Part shown: piece after piece, positions 25,291-34,744 of the stretch
Layout of the letters: each line of letters begins with the position of its first letter
Numbering within the stretch: the stretch's first letter is position 1
Source: Granulicella pectinivorans
Lineage (GTDB): Bacteria; Acidobacteriota; Terriglobia; Terriglobales; Acidobacteriaceae
Length of the DNA stretch: 64,000 nucleotides
Assembly (NCBI RefSeq): GCF_900114625.1
Contig: NZ_FOZL01000001.1
Span: forward strand, 1,364,001 to 1,428,000
Direction of reading: 5' to 3'
Translations under genes and position numbers: made by a program
Notes under the pieces: generated by a model
The model's database searches: none
What the model was told of the DNA's origin: nothing
The model's input: only the letters and a program-made list of their open reading frames with translations

Positions 25291-26661
25291 ATGCGGATTC
25301 GTCTTTTTGCCTTTGTTTTGATGATTGCGAGTGGGGTGGTCGCGCAAACGACCAAGCCGGTGGCGGCAACTCCTCCGATGGGATGGAATAGCTGGGATGC
25401 GTACGGGCTGACCATTACCGAGGAGCAGTTTCGGGCCAATGTGAAGGTGCTGGCGACGGCACTGAAGCCCTACGGGTGGAACTACGCGGTGATCGACGAG
25501 GGGTGGTTCATGGTGAACCCCACGGACAGCCCGAAGCCTTCGACGTCGGGGATGCTGATCGATGCGTATGGCCGGTATATTCCGGCGGTGACGCGATTTC
25601 CTTCGGCGGTGGGAGATCGTGGGTTCGAGCAGATTGGGCGGGATGTGCATGCGGCGGGGCTGAAGTTTGGCATTCATATTGTGCGGGGGATTCCGCGGAT
25701 GGCGGTGATCGCCAATACGCCGGTTGAGGGAAGCGCGTTTCATGCGGTGGATGTCGCGGACCAGGAGGATGCCTGTCCGTGGGACCCTACGAACTGGGGC
25801 GTCAAGGACAATGCGGCGGGGCAGGCGTATTACGACTCGCTGCTGCGGCAGTTTGCAGGGTGGGGGGTGGATCTGCTGAAGGTGGATTGTATTTCGGACC
25901 ATCCGTACAAGGTGGATGAGATCCGGATGATTCGACGGGCGATCGAGAAGGCGGGCAGGCCGGTGGTGTTGAGTCTGTCGCCGGGGCCGACGAATTTGAG
26001 TCATGCTGCGGAGGTGGGGGAGCTGGCGCAGATGTGGCGGATCTCGGATGACATCTGGGATGTGTGGAAGGCGGAGACGGGGTTTCCGCAAAGCGTGACG
26101 AGCCAGTTTGCGCGGGTGGCGGCGTGGGAGAAGTATGCGAAGCCGGGGAACTGGCCGGATGCGGATATGCTTCCGCTGGGTGAGCTGCGGCCGCAGCCGG
26201 GGTGGGGGAAGGCTCGGACGTCGCGGCTGACGGAGGATGAATCGAAGACGCAGATTACGCTTTGGGCGATGGCTCGGTCGCCGCTGATTCTGGGGGCGAA
26301 TCTGACGATGCTGGATGGGTTTACGACGACGTTGTTGGTGAATCGGGATCTGATCCGGATCGACCAGGCTTCGATGGGAAGCCGGGAGGTTTCGCATGAA
26401 GGCGATTTGATTGCGTGGACGGCGGATCTGCCGGGGCGGGAGAAGGCGCTGGCGTTGTTCAATGTGGGGGATACGCCGATGACGATGGATGTGGAGTTTG
26501 CGAAGTATGGGCTGGGGAAGGGGAAGTACAGGGTACGGAATGTCTGGGACGGGACCGCGGCGGGGCGGACGGGGGAGGTGAAAGGTGTGGTGGTGCCGGC
26601 GCATGGATGCGTGGTGTGGATGCTGCGGGCGGGGGCTGGGGAGGATCTGCTGGGGGATTGA
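25291..26661 (+). CDS. GH27 alpha-galactosidase, secreted
   Basis: 456 residues with a signal peptide (about 1-19). The GH27 start PPMGWNSWDAYG, the substrate strand YAVIDEGWF, nucleophile D199 in LLKVDCIS and acid/base D254 in WRISDDIWD are all present. A C-terminal antiparallel beta domain (about 370-445) follows. It removes terminal alpha-galactose from galactomannan or raffinose-type sugars. WGMARSPLILGANL-like text (LWAMARSPLILGANL) is a further family mark. It follows the amidohydrolase but has its own upstream region with a long inverted repeat. GH27 also contains isomaltodextranases, so alpha-galactosidase is likely rather than proved. Confidence 0.9.
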   Translation: MRIRLFAFVLMIASGVVAQTTKPVAATPPMGWNSWDAYGLTITEEQFRANVKVLATALKPYGWNYAVIDEGWFMVNPTDSPKPSTSGMLIDAYGRYIPAVTRFPSAVGDRGFEQIGRDVHAAGLKFGIHIVRGIPRMAVIANTPVEGSAFHAVDVADQEDACPWDPTNWGVKDNAAGQAYYDSLLRQFAGWGVDLLKVDCISDHPYKVDEIRMIRRAIEKAGRPVVLSLSPGPTNLSHAAEVGELAQMWRISDDIWDVWKAETGFPQSVTSQFARVAAWEKYAKPGNWPDADMLPLGELRPQPGWGKARTSRLTEDESKTQITLWAMARSPLILGANLTMLDGFTTTLLVNRDLIRIDQASMGSREVSHEGDLIAWTADLPGREKALALFNVGDTPMTMDVEFAKYGLGKGKYRVRNVWDGTAAGRTGEVKGVVVPAHGCVVWMLRAGAGEDLLGD

Positions 26662-26724
26662 GCGGTGGAGAAAGCGAGGCGTACCTCGATCGACACGATG
26701 AAAGGAGGATCAGCACAGGCAACG

Positions 26725-26775
26725 GCAGAAGCAAATCTCCTTCGGGGATGACAACCAAGGGGGCAACGGCAAGGG
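26725..26775 (+). repeat. Short hairpin-bearing repeat, copy 1
   Basis: This segment shares AGAAGCA.ATC.CCTTCGGGGATGACAACCAA...GGGCAAC.GCAA with 32852-32905 on the same strand. The centre folds as ATCTCC-TTC-GGGGAT (26735-26749). It lies in the gap between the GH27 gene and ruvB. Confidence 0.75.
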
Positions 26776-26859
26776 CTCCTTGCGGGTTTGGAAAGTCATG
26801 CGTAGGTTGCGCGGGGGCGGGCTTCGCCTTACCATCGCCTTTGGGGGCGCTTTACGACG

Positions 26860-27882
26860 ATGAGCAAGGATGCGGATCGGCTGGTTTCCGGCAAGCGCGG
26901 GGAGGAAGACGCGGCGTTTGAGCTGAAGCTGCGACCGACGCGGCTGGCGGAGTTCATTGGGCAGGAGAAGGCGAAGGAGCAGTTGGCGATTGCGCTGGAG
27001 GCAGCGAAGAGCCGTGGGGAGGCTTTGGACCATGTGCTGCTGTTTGGGCCTCCGGGGCTGGGGAAGACGACGCTGGCGACGATTATTGCGAATGAGCTTG
27101 GGGTGGGGTACCAGCAGACGAGTGGGCCTGCGTTGCAGATTCAGGGGGATCTGACGGCGATTCTGACGAACCTGCGGGAGAAGCAGGTGTTGTTTCTAGA
27201 CGAGATTCACCGGTTGCAGGCAGTGTTGGAAGAGAAGCTGTATACGGCGCTCGAGGACTATACGCTGGACATCATGATCGGGACCGGGCCGAGCGCGCGG
27301 ACGCATGTGATGGAGATCAAGCCGTTTACGTTTGTGGCGGCGACGACGCGGCCGGGGTTGTTGAGTTCGCCGCTGCGGTCTCGGTTTGGGATTTTGCTGC
27401 GGTTGGAGTTCTACACCGAAGATGAGCTGCGGTTTGTGGTGGAGCGGTCGGCGGAGGTGATGGGGGTGCCGATCGACCATGATGGAGCGGCGGAGATTGC
27501 GATGCGGTCGCGGGGGACTCCGCGTATTGCGAACCGGCTGCTGCGGCGGGTGCGGGACTATGCGCAGGTGCGGGCGAATGGGGAGATTACGCGTCCGGTG
27601 GCGATGGCGGCGCTGGAGATGCTCGAGGTGGATGCGCATGGGTTCGATCAGTTGGACCGGCGGCTGCTGATGACGATCATCGAGAAGTACGATGGGGGGC
27701 CGGTGGGGCTGAATACTTTGGCGGCCGCGTTGGCTGAGGAGCAGGATGCGCTGGAAGAGGTGTATGAGCCGTTTTTGATCCAGATTGGGTTTCTGGATCG
27801 TACGCCGAGAGGTAGGGTGGCTACGCGGCTGGCGTATGAGCACTTTGGGATTGAGATGCCTGGGCCGCGTGGGTTGTTTTAA
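26860..27882 (+). CDS. ruvB: Holliday junction branch-migration helicase RuvB
   Basis: 340 residues. RuvB is the hexameric AAA+ motor that drives RuvA-bound Holliday junctions. The N-terminal LRPTRLAEFIGQEKAKEQL, Walker A GPPGLGKT (63-70), Walker B FLDEIHRL, sensor AATTRPGLLSSPLRSRFG and the C-terminal winged-helix end with GRVATRLAYEHFG are all standard. The ribosome-binding site is weak. ruvA and ruvC are not adjacent. The next gene begins nine bases downstream. Confidence 0.97.
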   Translation: MSKDADRLVSGKRGEEDAAFELKLRPTRLAEFIGQEKAKEQLAIALEAAKSRGEALDHVLLFGPPGLGKTTLATIIANELGVGYQQTSGPALQIQGDLTAILTNLREKQVLFLDEIHRLQAVLEEKLYTALEDYTLDIMIGTGPSARTHVMEIKPFTFVAATTRPGLLSSPLRSRFGILLRLEFYTEDELRFVVERSAEVMGVPIDHDGAAEIAMRSRGTPRIANRLLRRVRDYAQVRANGEITRPVAMAALEMLEVDAHGFDQLDRRLLMTIIEKYDGGPVGLNTLAAALAEEQDALEEVYEPFLIQIGFLDRTPRGRVATRLAYEHFGIEMPGPRGLF

Positions 27883-27890
27883 GGGGGCGG

Positions 27891-28367
27891 ATGTCTGAAT
27901 CGGAAGAAGAGTTTGTGAAGGTTGTGATCGATCTCCCGGACGCTGAGGATGGGGTTGGCGGCGAAGGAGTGTGGTCGGTGAAGGTGGGGGAGGATCGATA
28001 TGAGATCCGCAATTCGCCATGGCACACACTTGAAATCAACTTCATGGATGTGGTGAGGGCTATCGCTTCCGCCGAGAACAAGAATCCCGTGGTGCAGGAG
28101 GTCGTCCGCCGCGGTGGGCACCGGGCGATTCAGATCGTCTTTTGCGACGAAGGGATGGAGAAGAAGGATGTGGTCTTCGCACGGGTGGAGGAGCTTGGCG
28201 CGAGCTGCGAGAATGCGGACGGAAAGCTCTATGCGATCGATCTTCCTCCTCTGGTGGACTTCGATAGCGTTGCGGATTATCTCGAAGAGTGTCAGGGGAT
28301 GGGCTGGCTGGAGCAGCGGTATGCGGCGCAGCCTCAAGCTATGGGAACGGAAGACTTGGTTAACTAG
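27891..28367 (+). CDS. DUF4265 protein
   Basis: 158 residues with GGGGGCGG just before the ATG, eight bases after the ruvB stop, so it is probably cotranscribed. The pattern VWSVKVGEDRYEIRNSPW near the N-terminus, RRGGHRAIQIVF in the middle and LYAIDLPP...DYLEECQGMGWLEQRY at the end is that of DUF4265, a family of small soluble proteins without assigned role. No signal peptide or catalytic motif is visible. Nothing links it functionally to RuvB other than position. Confidence 0.75.
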   Translation: MSESEEEFVKVVIDLPDAEDGVGGEGVWSVKVGEDRYEIRNSPWHTLEINFMDVVRAIASAENKNPVVQEVVRRGGHRAIQIVFCDEGMEKKDVVFARVEELGASCENADGKLYAIDLPPLVDFDSVADYLEECQGMGWLEQRYAAQPQAMGTEDLVN

Positions 28368-28533
28368 GACATTGTGATGCTCTGGTTCGTGGGTTGTTCG
28401 GGGCTCTAGTCCGAAGTTTGTGGATGGGTTAGGCCGGGCCTCCATCGGGGGCTGAGCTTTTCTTTTGCGTCGCTGGCGCTTATGTCTTCAGGTACCCTGC
28501 GTAGGTAACGATTCCGGGTCGGAGGGGTGGCGC

Positions 28534-31500
28534 TTGGAGATTTGGATTCTGCTGCTGGTGGTTTTGGGCTGGCTGGTCGTTCGCGGGTTCGATAACCGCG
28601 AGGCTCGCGAGCGGATGGAGCGGCAGGACGAAGAGATCTCCCGGTTGCGGAACCAGATCGCGGCAATGGAGAAGGCGATCGCCTGGCAGATGGCCGCGGT
28701 TGTGGCGAAGGCTGAGGCGGAAAAAGCAGCGGAAGAAATTACGATTCGTCCGGCTGCGTATCGGGCGCCGGTGGCTGAGCCTGTTGCGTTTGTGGCCCCT
28801 GTCGCTGTTCCGACGGAAGAAGTTTTGGCTGTGCCACCGCCTGTGGCGGCCGCTCCGGTTGTGGCCGCTTCGGTGACCGGGGAGTTCGTGGCGCCGGAGC
28901 CGGTGTTTCGTGAGGCAGAGCCTGTTGTTGCGCCTGCGCCTGCGCCTCCACCACCGCCTCCACCTCTTGTTGCAGAGCAGGTGTTCGTTGCGGCGAAGGA
29001 GCGGGAGTCGCTGGAGCAGAGGCTGGGGACCAACTGGCTGAACCGGATCGGCGTGACGTTTGTGGTGTTCGGCGTGGCGTTTGGGCTGGCGTATGAGGTG
29101 ACGCATGTGGGTCCGGTGGGGCGGATTCTGATGGCGTTTGGCGTGGCGCTGGTGATGCTGGGCGGGGGACTCTGGCTGGAGCCGAAGGCTCAGTACAGGG
29201 TGTTTGCGCGGGCGGGGATTGGGGGCGGGTGGGCGCTCGGGTTCTTGACCACGTATGCGATGTACTTCTTTCCGGCGACGCAGGTGCTGCGGTCGCAGGC
29301 GGTGGACCTGGTGCTGCTGTTCGCGGTGGGCGTAGGGATGGTGGTGCACTCGCTGCGATACCGGTCGCAGGTGGTGACGGGACTGGCGTTTCTGCTGGCG
29401 TTTTCGACGGTGACGATCAGCCAGGTGTCGGCGTTCAGTCTGCTGGCGAGCGCGGTGCTGGCGCTGGGGCTGGAGTTCGTGTGTGTGCGGGAGGAGTGGT
29501 ACGGGCTGGAGATCGCCGGGGTTCTGGCGGCTTATGGAAACCACTTCCTGTGGCTCGACAAGGTGCTGGAGAGCTATGGCGGGCCGGGGCATCCGTTTCC
29601 GCTGTGGGGGCAGAGTACGGGGCTGCTGCTTTTGTTCTGGGCGATCTTCCGGGCGGGGTACTGCGTGCGGAAGCCGAAGAGCGCGGCGGCGGAGGGGATG
29701 TCGGGGCTGGTCGCGGTGCTGAACTCGATTGGCGTGATGACGCTGATGAAGTACCAGAGCTTTCACCCGGAGTATGCGTTCCGGGCGCTGCTGGCGCTGG
29801 GCGCGGTGGAGATGGGGCTGGCGTTTGCGATGCGCGGGCGGCGGAGGCCTGCGTTCGCGGTGCTGGTGACGATTGGGTCGGTGCTGCTGGTGGCGGCGAT
29901 TCCGTTCCGGTTCCATGGGGTGACGTGGCCGCTGCTTTGGGTGCTGGAGGGCGAGGCGCTGTTTGTGTGTGGCGTGGTGCTGCGCGAGAGGCTGATGCGG
30001 TGGCTGGGGATGCTGGTGCATCTGCTGGTGGTGGGGCAGATGATCGCGATGCATGGAGAGATCGTCGGCGGGGCGTGGACGGCGGACTCGGCGTTGGTGG
30101 CGACGACGTTCTTCGTGGTCGCGGCGGCGATGTGGGGGAATGCGGAGTGGCTGGGGCGGCGGGAGGCGGAGCCGCTGGGTCACGACATTTCTCCGTATGC
30201 CGGGACGCTGATGCTGAGCTCGTTTGCGGCGGCGTTGTGTACGGTCGCCGGGCTCTGGATCGTGATTCCGGGGTGGACGCTGGTGCTGGTGTGGGGTTTG
30301 CTGGCGCTGGTGCTGGCGGAGGTAGGGATTCGGTCGCGGTCGATGGGGCTGCGGGTCGAGGGGTATGCGGTGCTGGCGGTGGCTCTGGTGCGGTTGATGG
30401 TGGTCAACCTGAGTGCTGCGGGGACGGCGGGTTTTGGGGATGTGAGGCTGTGGGCGGGGCTGAGTGTGATGGCGGGTTGTGTGGCGCTGCATCTGCGTCT
30501 GCGGGCGGGCGCGGATGCGGTGCATGCGCTGGAGAGTCAGGGCGTCTCCGAGGTGGTGATGTGGGCTGCGAGCGGGCTGGCGATGTTCCTGCTGTATCTT
30601 GAGATCGCTCCGGCGTGGCTGGCGGTGGCATGGGTGGGGCTTGCGCTGGTGCTGCTGGAGGTTGGGATTCGGGAACGGTCGGCTGGGCCTCGGTTGCAGG
30701 GGTATGGGGCTTTGCTGGGGTCGCTGGTGTGGCTGGTGGCGGTCAACTTCCAGAGCGGCGCGCAGGCGGGATGGGGAGACCTGCGGCTTTGGGCCGGGGT
30801 CGGGGTGGTCGCGGGATGCTTGTTGTTCTATGAGGGGATTGGGCGGGCTCTGGAGGCGGCTTCCCGGGAGCGGTCGCTGGTGGGTGGCGCGGTGATGTGG
30901 TGCGCGAGCGCGCTGGTGTCTTCGCTGCTGTACATGGAGCTGCCGGAGAGGTGGCTGGCGGCGGGGTGGGCGGGGTTTGCGCTGGTGCTGGCGGGGGCTG
31001 CGCTGGTGAGGGATGGGGCCAGGATTCGGAGCAAGGCGCTGATTCTGGCGGTGATGGTGGTGGCACGGGGTCTGACGGTGAATCTTGCTCCGGTGCTGTT
31101 CGCGGGGGAGACGACGGTCTGGCCGCAGGGGTGGGGGAGGGTGGCGTTCTTTACGGCTGTCGGGCTGCTGGGGGCGGCTGTGCCGGTCGGGTTTTTCCTG
31201 CGGCGCAAGGCGTTGGCGGAGCGGCACTGGATGGGTGCTGTGCTGGAGCACCCGGAGCAGGTGTTCTTCTTTGCCGTGTTTGCGCTGCTGGCGGCGTGGG
31301 CTCCGGCGGAGTTCCATGGCGGGAACCTGACCATGGCGTGGAGCGGGCTGGGTTTGGCGTTTTTCCTGGTGGCGCTGGCGGCGGGGGAGAGGAGCTTTCG
31401 GTTGTCGGGGTTGGGGCTGCTGCTGGTGGGCGTGGCGAAGCTGCTGGTGGTCGATATCTGGGGGCTGCCGCAGGGGGAACGGATCTTCCTGTTCGTGGCC

Positions 31501-31572
31501 GTGGGCGTGGCTTTGATTCTGGTTTCGTTTCTTTATTCGCGGTTTGGGGATCGGTTGAAGGAGTACCTGTGA
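28534..31572 (+). CDS. Very large DUF2339 polytopic membrane protein
   Basis: 1012 residues from a TTG at 28534 with GGAGG upstream. The first helix (EIWILLLVVLGWLVV) is followed by a coiled coil (about 22-55, REARERMERQDEEISRLRNQI) and a Pro/Ala/Val-rich linker (about 70-150). From residue about 165 (LEQRLGTNWLNRIGVTFVVFG) to the end, some 25 or more hydrophobic helices follow each other with few loops. This layout is that of DUF2339, whose role is unknown; transport or cell-envelope assembly is sometimes guessed. The gene is very GC-rich and rich in GCG, CTG and GTG codons. It has no clear operon partner. Confidence 0.85.
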   Translation: MEIWILLLVVLGWLVVRGFDNREARERMERQDEEISRLRNQIAAMEKAIAWQMAAVVAKAEAEKAAEEITIRPAAYRAPVAEPVAFVAPVAVPTEEVLAVPPPVAAAPVVAASVTGEFVAPEPVFREAEPVVAPAPAPPPPPPPLVAEQVFVAAKERESLEQRLGTNWLNRIGVTFVVFGVAFGLAYEVTHVGPVGRILMAFGVALVMLGGGLWLEPKAQYRVFARAGIGGGWALGFLTTYAMYFFPATQVLRSQAVDLVLLFAVGVGMVVHSLRYRSQVVTGLAFLLAFSTVTISQVSAFSLLASAVLALGLEFVCVREEWYGLEIAGVLAAYGNHFLWLDKVLESYGGPGHPFPLWGQSTGLLLLFWAIFRAGYCVRKPKSAAAEGMSGLVAVLNSIGVMTLMKYQSFHPEYAFRALLALGAVEMGLAFAMRGRRRPAFAVLVTIGSVLLVAAIPFRFHGVTWPLLWVLEGEALFVCGVVLRERLMRWLGMLVHLLVVGQMIAMHGEIVGGAWTADSALVATTFFVVAAAMWGNAEWLGRREAEPLGHDISPYAGTLMLSSFAAALCTVAGLWIVIPGWTLVLVWGLLALVLAEVGIRSRSMGLRVEGYAVLAVALVRLMVVNLSAAGTAGFGDVRLWAGLSVMAGCVALHLRLRAGADAVHALESQGVSEVVMWAASGLAMFLLYLEIAPAWLAVAWVGLALVLLEVGIRERSAGPRLQGYGALLGSLVWLVAVNFQSGAQAGWGDLRLWAGVGVVAGCLLFYEGIGRALEAASRERSLVGGAVMWCASALVSSLLYMELPERWLAAGWAGFALVLAGAALVRDGARIRSKALILAVMVVARGLTVNLAPVLFAGETTVWPQGWGRVAFFTAVGLLGAAVPVGFFLRRKALAERHWMGAVLEHPEQVFFFAVFALLAAWAPAEFHGGNLTMAWSGLGLAFFLVALAAGERSFRLSGLGLLLVGVAKLLVVDIWGLPQGERIFLFVAVGVALILVSFLYSRFGDRLKEYL

Positions 31573-31781
31573 AGGCAGTTGTACGTTTTCATTTCCCAGT
31601 TGTCAGTTGGGCGGGTTTGAGTCTTGGGGCTTGGGGGGCGGACGAGGCGCGACGATTCCCTTTGGGAATGAATCGATGATCTTAAGAGCGGCCTTTTTCG
31701 GCATGGCTACAGCCATGTCTTTCCGTTTCGCGGCGGCTGAGCCATGCTCCTTTGTTCCGCTCGGTCTGGTGCCGCTCCGTT

Positions 31782-32678
31782 TTATTGCTCCAGGGCGGTG
31801 CGCAGGATTCCCTTGGCGGCCGTGAGTCTGGCTTCGGCGGAGGCGCGGTCGAGGGATAGCTTGTGCATGACGATGGCGGTCTTGACGGACTTGCCGGACT
31901 CTTCCAGGAGGCGGGCGGCGGTGGCCTGATCGCATCCGGTGGCGCTGGCGATGATGCGTTCGGCGCGGTCGACGAGTTTCGCGTTCGTCGGCTTTACGTT
32001 CACCATGAGGTTGCCGTAGACGGCTCCGGTGCGTATCATGATTCCCGTCGAGAGCATGTTGAGGACGAGCTTGGTGGCGGTACCGGCCTTCATGCGGGTG
32101 CTTCCGGTGAGGACCTCGGGGCCGGTGACGGGGGCGATGGCAATCTCGGCTACAGCGGCCATTGCGGAGTTGGCGACGCAGGTGAGGGAGACGGTGAGAG
32201 CTCCGAGGGAGCGGGCGTATTCGAGGGTGCCGATGACATAGGGGGTGCGGCCGGAGGCGGCGATGCCGACGAGGGTGTCGTTGGCGGTGAAGCCGGCGGC
32301 GGCGAGGTCGCGGGCTCCCTCTTCTTTGGAGTCTTCGGAGTGCTCGGAGGAGAGGCGCAGGGCGCGGTCGCCGCCGGCGATGAGTCCTTGTACGAGTTCG
32401 GCGGTCACGGAGAAGGTGGGGGGGCACTCGCTGGCGTCGAGGACTCCGAGTCGTCCGCTGGTTCCGGCTCCGGTGTAGAAGAGGCGTCCGCCCTGCTGGA
32501 AGCGGGCTGCGATGGCGTCGACGGCCTGGGCGATGCGGGGGAGCTCGGCCTGGACCGCCGCTGCTACCTTTGCGTCTTCGTCGTTGATGACGGTGAGGAG
32601 GTCGAGGGTGGAGAGCTCGTCGATCTTCGCGGAGGCAGGGTTGCGGGCTTCGGTGGTGAGGGCGGCCAGGTTTTCCAT
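31782..32678 (-). CDS. murQ: N-acetylmuramic acid 6-phosphate etherase
   Basis: 298 residues from the ATG at 32678. MurQ removes the lactyl ether from MurNAc-6-phosphate to give GlcNAc-6-phosphate during cell-wall recycling. The family start TTEARNPASAKIDELSTLDLLTVINDED, the SIS-domain loop FYTGAGTSGRLGVLDASECPPTF, GIAASGRTPYV and the C-terminal NLMVNVKPTNAKLVDRA are all present. Catalytic Glu lies in ASECPPTF. No phosphotransferase or AnmK kinase is adjacent. It diverges from the Y-family polymerase gene. No clear ribosome-binding site is seen. Confidence 0.95.
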   Translation of the reverse strand: MENLAALTTEARNPASAKIDELSTLDLLTVINDEDAKVAAAVQAELPRIAQAVDAIAARFQQGGRLFYTGAGTSGRLGVLDASECPPTFSVTAELVQGLIAGGDRALRLSSEHSEDSKEEGARDLAAAGFTANDTLVGIAASGRTPYVIGTLEYARSLGALTVSLTCVANSAMAAVAEIAIAPVTGPEVLTGSTRMKAGTATKLVLNMLSTGIMIRTGAVYGNLMVNVKPTNAKLVDRAERIIASATGCDQATAARLLEESGKSVKTAIVMHKLSLDRASAEARLTAAKGILRTALEQ

Positions 32679-32993
32679 GTTGGTACGATGATCGCGGATG
32701 GAGGTGCACGGGGGCAAGTTTGGGTTTGCCTGTCTGGGATAGGAAGGCATGCCCCAGGGGCGAAAGCCCGTTTTGTTGGCGGTCCTGGGAGACCCAAGGC
32801 TGAATCCTTGGGGTACCTGGAAGCAGAAGCAGGAACAACAGCAACAGCAAAAGAAGAAGCAGATCCCCTTCGGGGATGACAACCAAAAGGGCAACCGCAA
32901 CGGCAAAAGACGGCGAACTGGGGGATGTTGAAAGGTTTTCGTGGGTTGGCGAAGAAACGACGAAGCGCGCTTTAGAATGAGACGAGGCGTTTT
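32679..32993. other. Divergent intergenic region between murQ and the polymerase gene
   Basis: The 315 bases hold copy 2 of the short hairpin repeat (32852-32905), an A/G/C-rich purine stretch before it (32820-32860, GCAGAAGCAGG type), and the ribosome-binding site GAGG at the right-hand end. I see no gene. Open frames across it are extensions of the murQ antisense reading. Confidence 0.5.
32852..32905 (+). repeat. Short hairpin-bearing repeat, copy 2
   Basis: This segment matches 26725-26775, including the block CCTTCGGGGATGACAACCAA. Its centre is a perfect hairpin ATCCCC-TTC-GGGGAT (32863-32877). Same strand, about 6.1 kb from copy 1, again between genes. Confidence 0.75.
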
Positions 32994-34349
32994 ATGGCGG
33001 ATGAGGTGCACATTCCGGAGTACGAGGAGGGCTTCCGCCGGTTGCAGGCGGACCGGTTCGGGTTCCTGCATATCGACCTGAACAGCTTCTTCGCCTCGGT
33101 GGAACAGCAGTTGCATCCGGAGTGGCGGGACCGGCCTTTGGCCGTGGTGCCTACGATGGCGGATACGACCTCGTGTATCGCGGCGAGCTACGAGGCGAAG
33201 GCGCTGGGGATCAAGACGGGCACGCAGGTGGGTGAGGCGAAGAGGATCTGTCCGGAGATCATTCTGGTGGCCGGGTCGCATACGGAGTACGCGAAGTTTT
33301 CGCACAAGATTGCGGAGGCGGTGGAGCGATGCTGTCCGGTGGCGCATACGCCTTCGATCGACGAGATGGTGTGCCAGTTGATCGGGCGGGAGCAGGAGCC
33401 TCCGCGTGCGCGGAAGATTGCGCTGGAGATCAAGCAGGCGATCAAGGATGATGTGGGCGAGACGCTGCGGTGCTCGATCGGGATGGCTCCGAACCGGTAC
33501 CTGGCGAAGATTGCGAGCGATATGCAGAAGCCGGATGGGTTGATCGGGCTGCTGCCTTCGCAGTTGCCGCGGGCGATTGCGCATCTGGAACTGAGGGATC
33601 TGCCGGGGGTGGGGGCGAAGACGGAGATTCGGCTGAACGCGAAGGGGATTCGCACGATGCCGGAGCTGCTGGCGCTGGACCGGACGGGGATGCACGCGCT
33701 ATGGGATTCGGTGTGGGGAGATCGGCTGTATCACTGGCTGCGGGGCGCGGCGACGGGGGATGATGGGGCTCCGGTGGCGGCGGAGGTGCAGAAGTCGCTG
33801 GGTCACTCGCATGTGCTGGGGCCGGAGCATCGGTCGCAGGAGGGGGCGTGGGCGGTGGCGCATAAGCTGCTACACAAGGCGGCGATGCGGCTGCGGATGG
33901 AGAAGTTCTATACGGGGTCGATGGCGGTGACGATCAAGTACATGCTGAGCCGCGAAGAGGCGGAGCGGATGAAGAGCAAGAAGCATACGAGCGGGATCAA
34001 GCACTCCGGGTGGGGGATGGAGGCGCGGTTTCCGGACTGCCAGGACACGCTTTCGCTGCTGGATATTCTGCGGAAGATGTGGGCGCAGAGGCCGGTGGGT
34101 CCGGAGTTTCAGAAGCCGTTTTTTGTGGGGGTTACGCTGCGGGAGCTGGTGCCCGAGGACGAGTTTCAGGTGGGGCTGTTTGGCGATCCGGATAACCGTG
34201 CCCAGCTTTCGAGCGCGATGGATAAGCTGAATCTGAAGTTCGGGCACACGACGGTGCATTTTGCGGGGATGCTGCCGGCGCGGGAGGCTGCGCCGACTCG
34301 GATTGCGTTCACGCAGATTCCGGTGCAGTACGGCACGGAGTACATGTAG
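32994..34349 (+). CDS. Y-family (DinB/UmuC-like) DNA polymerase
   Basis: 451 residues with GAGG upstream. Y-family translesion polymerase motifs are intact: the metal-binding FLHIDLNSFFASVEQQ, the steric residues, SIDEMVCQL with the second acidic pair, CSIGMAPNRYLAKIASDMQKPDG and the HhH LPGVGAKTEIRLN. The protein is about 100 residues longer than DinB, with a little-finger domain that diverges after about 260. The group resembles UmuC/DinB-like proteins linked to damage-induced mutagenesis; there is no LexA-type box that I can confirm. A missing beta-clamp QLxLF end is not clearly seen: VGLFGDPD may serve. Sure of family, not of subgroup. Confidence 0.9.
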   Translation: MADEVHIPEYEEGFRRLQADRFGFLHIDLNSFFASVEQQLHPEWRDRPLAVVPTMADTTSCIAASYEAKALGIKTGTQVGEAKRICPEIILVAGSHTEYAKFSHKIAEAVERCCPVAHTPSIDEMVCQLIGREQEPPRARKIALEIKQAIKDDVGETLRCSIGMAPNRYLAKIASDMQKPDGLIGLLPSQLPRAIAHLELRDLPGVGAKTEIRLNAKGIRTMPELLALDRTGMHALWDSVWGDRLYHWLRGAATGDDGAPVAAEVQKSLGHSHVLGPEHRSQEGAWAVAHKLLHKAAMRLRMEKFYTGSMAVTIKYMLSREEAERMKSKKHTSGIKHSGWGMEARFPDCQDTLSLLDILRKMWAQRPVGPEFQKPFFVGVTLRELVPEDEFQVGLFGDPDNRAQLSSAMDKLNLKFGHTTVHFAGMLPAREAAPTRIAFTQIPVQYGTEYM

Positions 34350-34355
34350 CGGCGG

Positions 34356-34637
34356 CTACGATGAGACCTTTGCGGTTTCGACGCCACCCTGCGCGATACG
34401 GCCGCGCGTGGATGCGGTGCCATCGTCCTTTTGGACGATGGGTCGTTTGCTGCGGAGGATGTGGATGTTGGGTGGGACGACGGCGAGGAAGAAGAGAACG
34501 AAGGCGAGGATCTCGGAGAAGTCGAGGGGGCCTTCAGCGCGAATCCAGAGGGCGACTGAGATCTCGCAGACGATGGTGCAGACGATGACGATGGCGGCGA
34601 CGCGTTTGGCCCAGGGCCGGTTATCGAAGGGGAGCAT
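34356..34637 (-). CDS. Small two-helix membrane protein
   Basis: 93 residues with an excellent ribosome-binding site (GAGGTGAACC before the ATG). Two hydrophobic segments, VAAIVIVCTIVCEISVALWI and ILAFVLFFLAVVPPNIHIL, are joined by a short acidic loop; the C-terminus is polar and basic. No family is recognised. It is convergent with the polymerase gene and divergent from the ABC operon, and shares the gap with a 14-bp palindrome (34745-34758). Confidence 0.7.
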   Translation of the reverse strand: MLPFDNRPWAKRVAAIVIVCTIVCEISVALWIRAEGPLDFSEILAFVLFFLAVVPPNIHILRSKRPIVQKDDGTASTRGRIAQGGVETAKVSS

Positions 34638-34744
34638 GGTTCACCTCGCGGTGCTCTTCGCATCCTTTGCCGGGTGCGAAGCAAACAGGGTGGCAGTGTA
34701 GGCCTCCCTTTTCATCATTGTCCAGCCCTTTCGCGGGGCGCGCG

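Noticed and set aside
28480..31317. 945-residue minus-strand frame
   Set aside because: It is the mirror of the DUF2339 gene, open because of very high GC, and consists of His/Arg/Pro-rich text.
31782..33695. Single 637-residue minus-strand frame
   Set aside because: Only the part from 32678 down is a protein (murQ). The rest is antisense to the polymerase gene and runs through the intergenic repeat.
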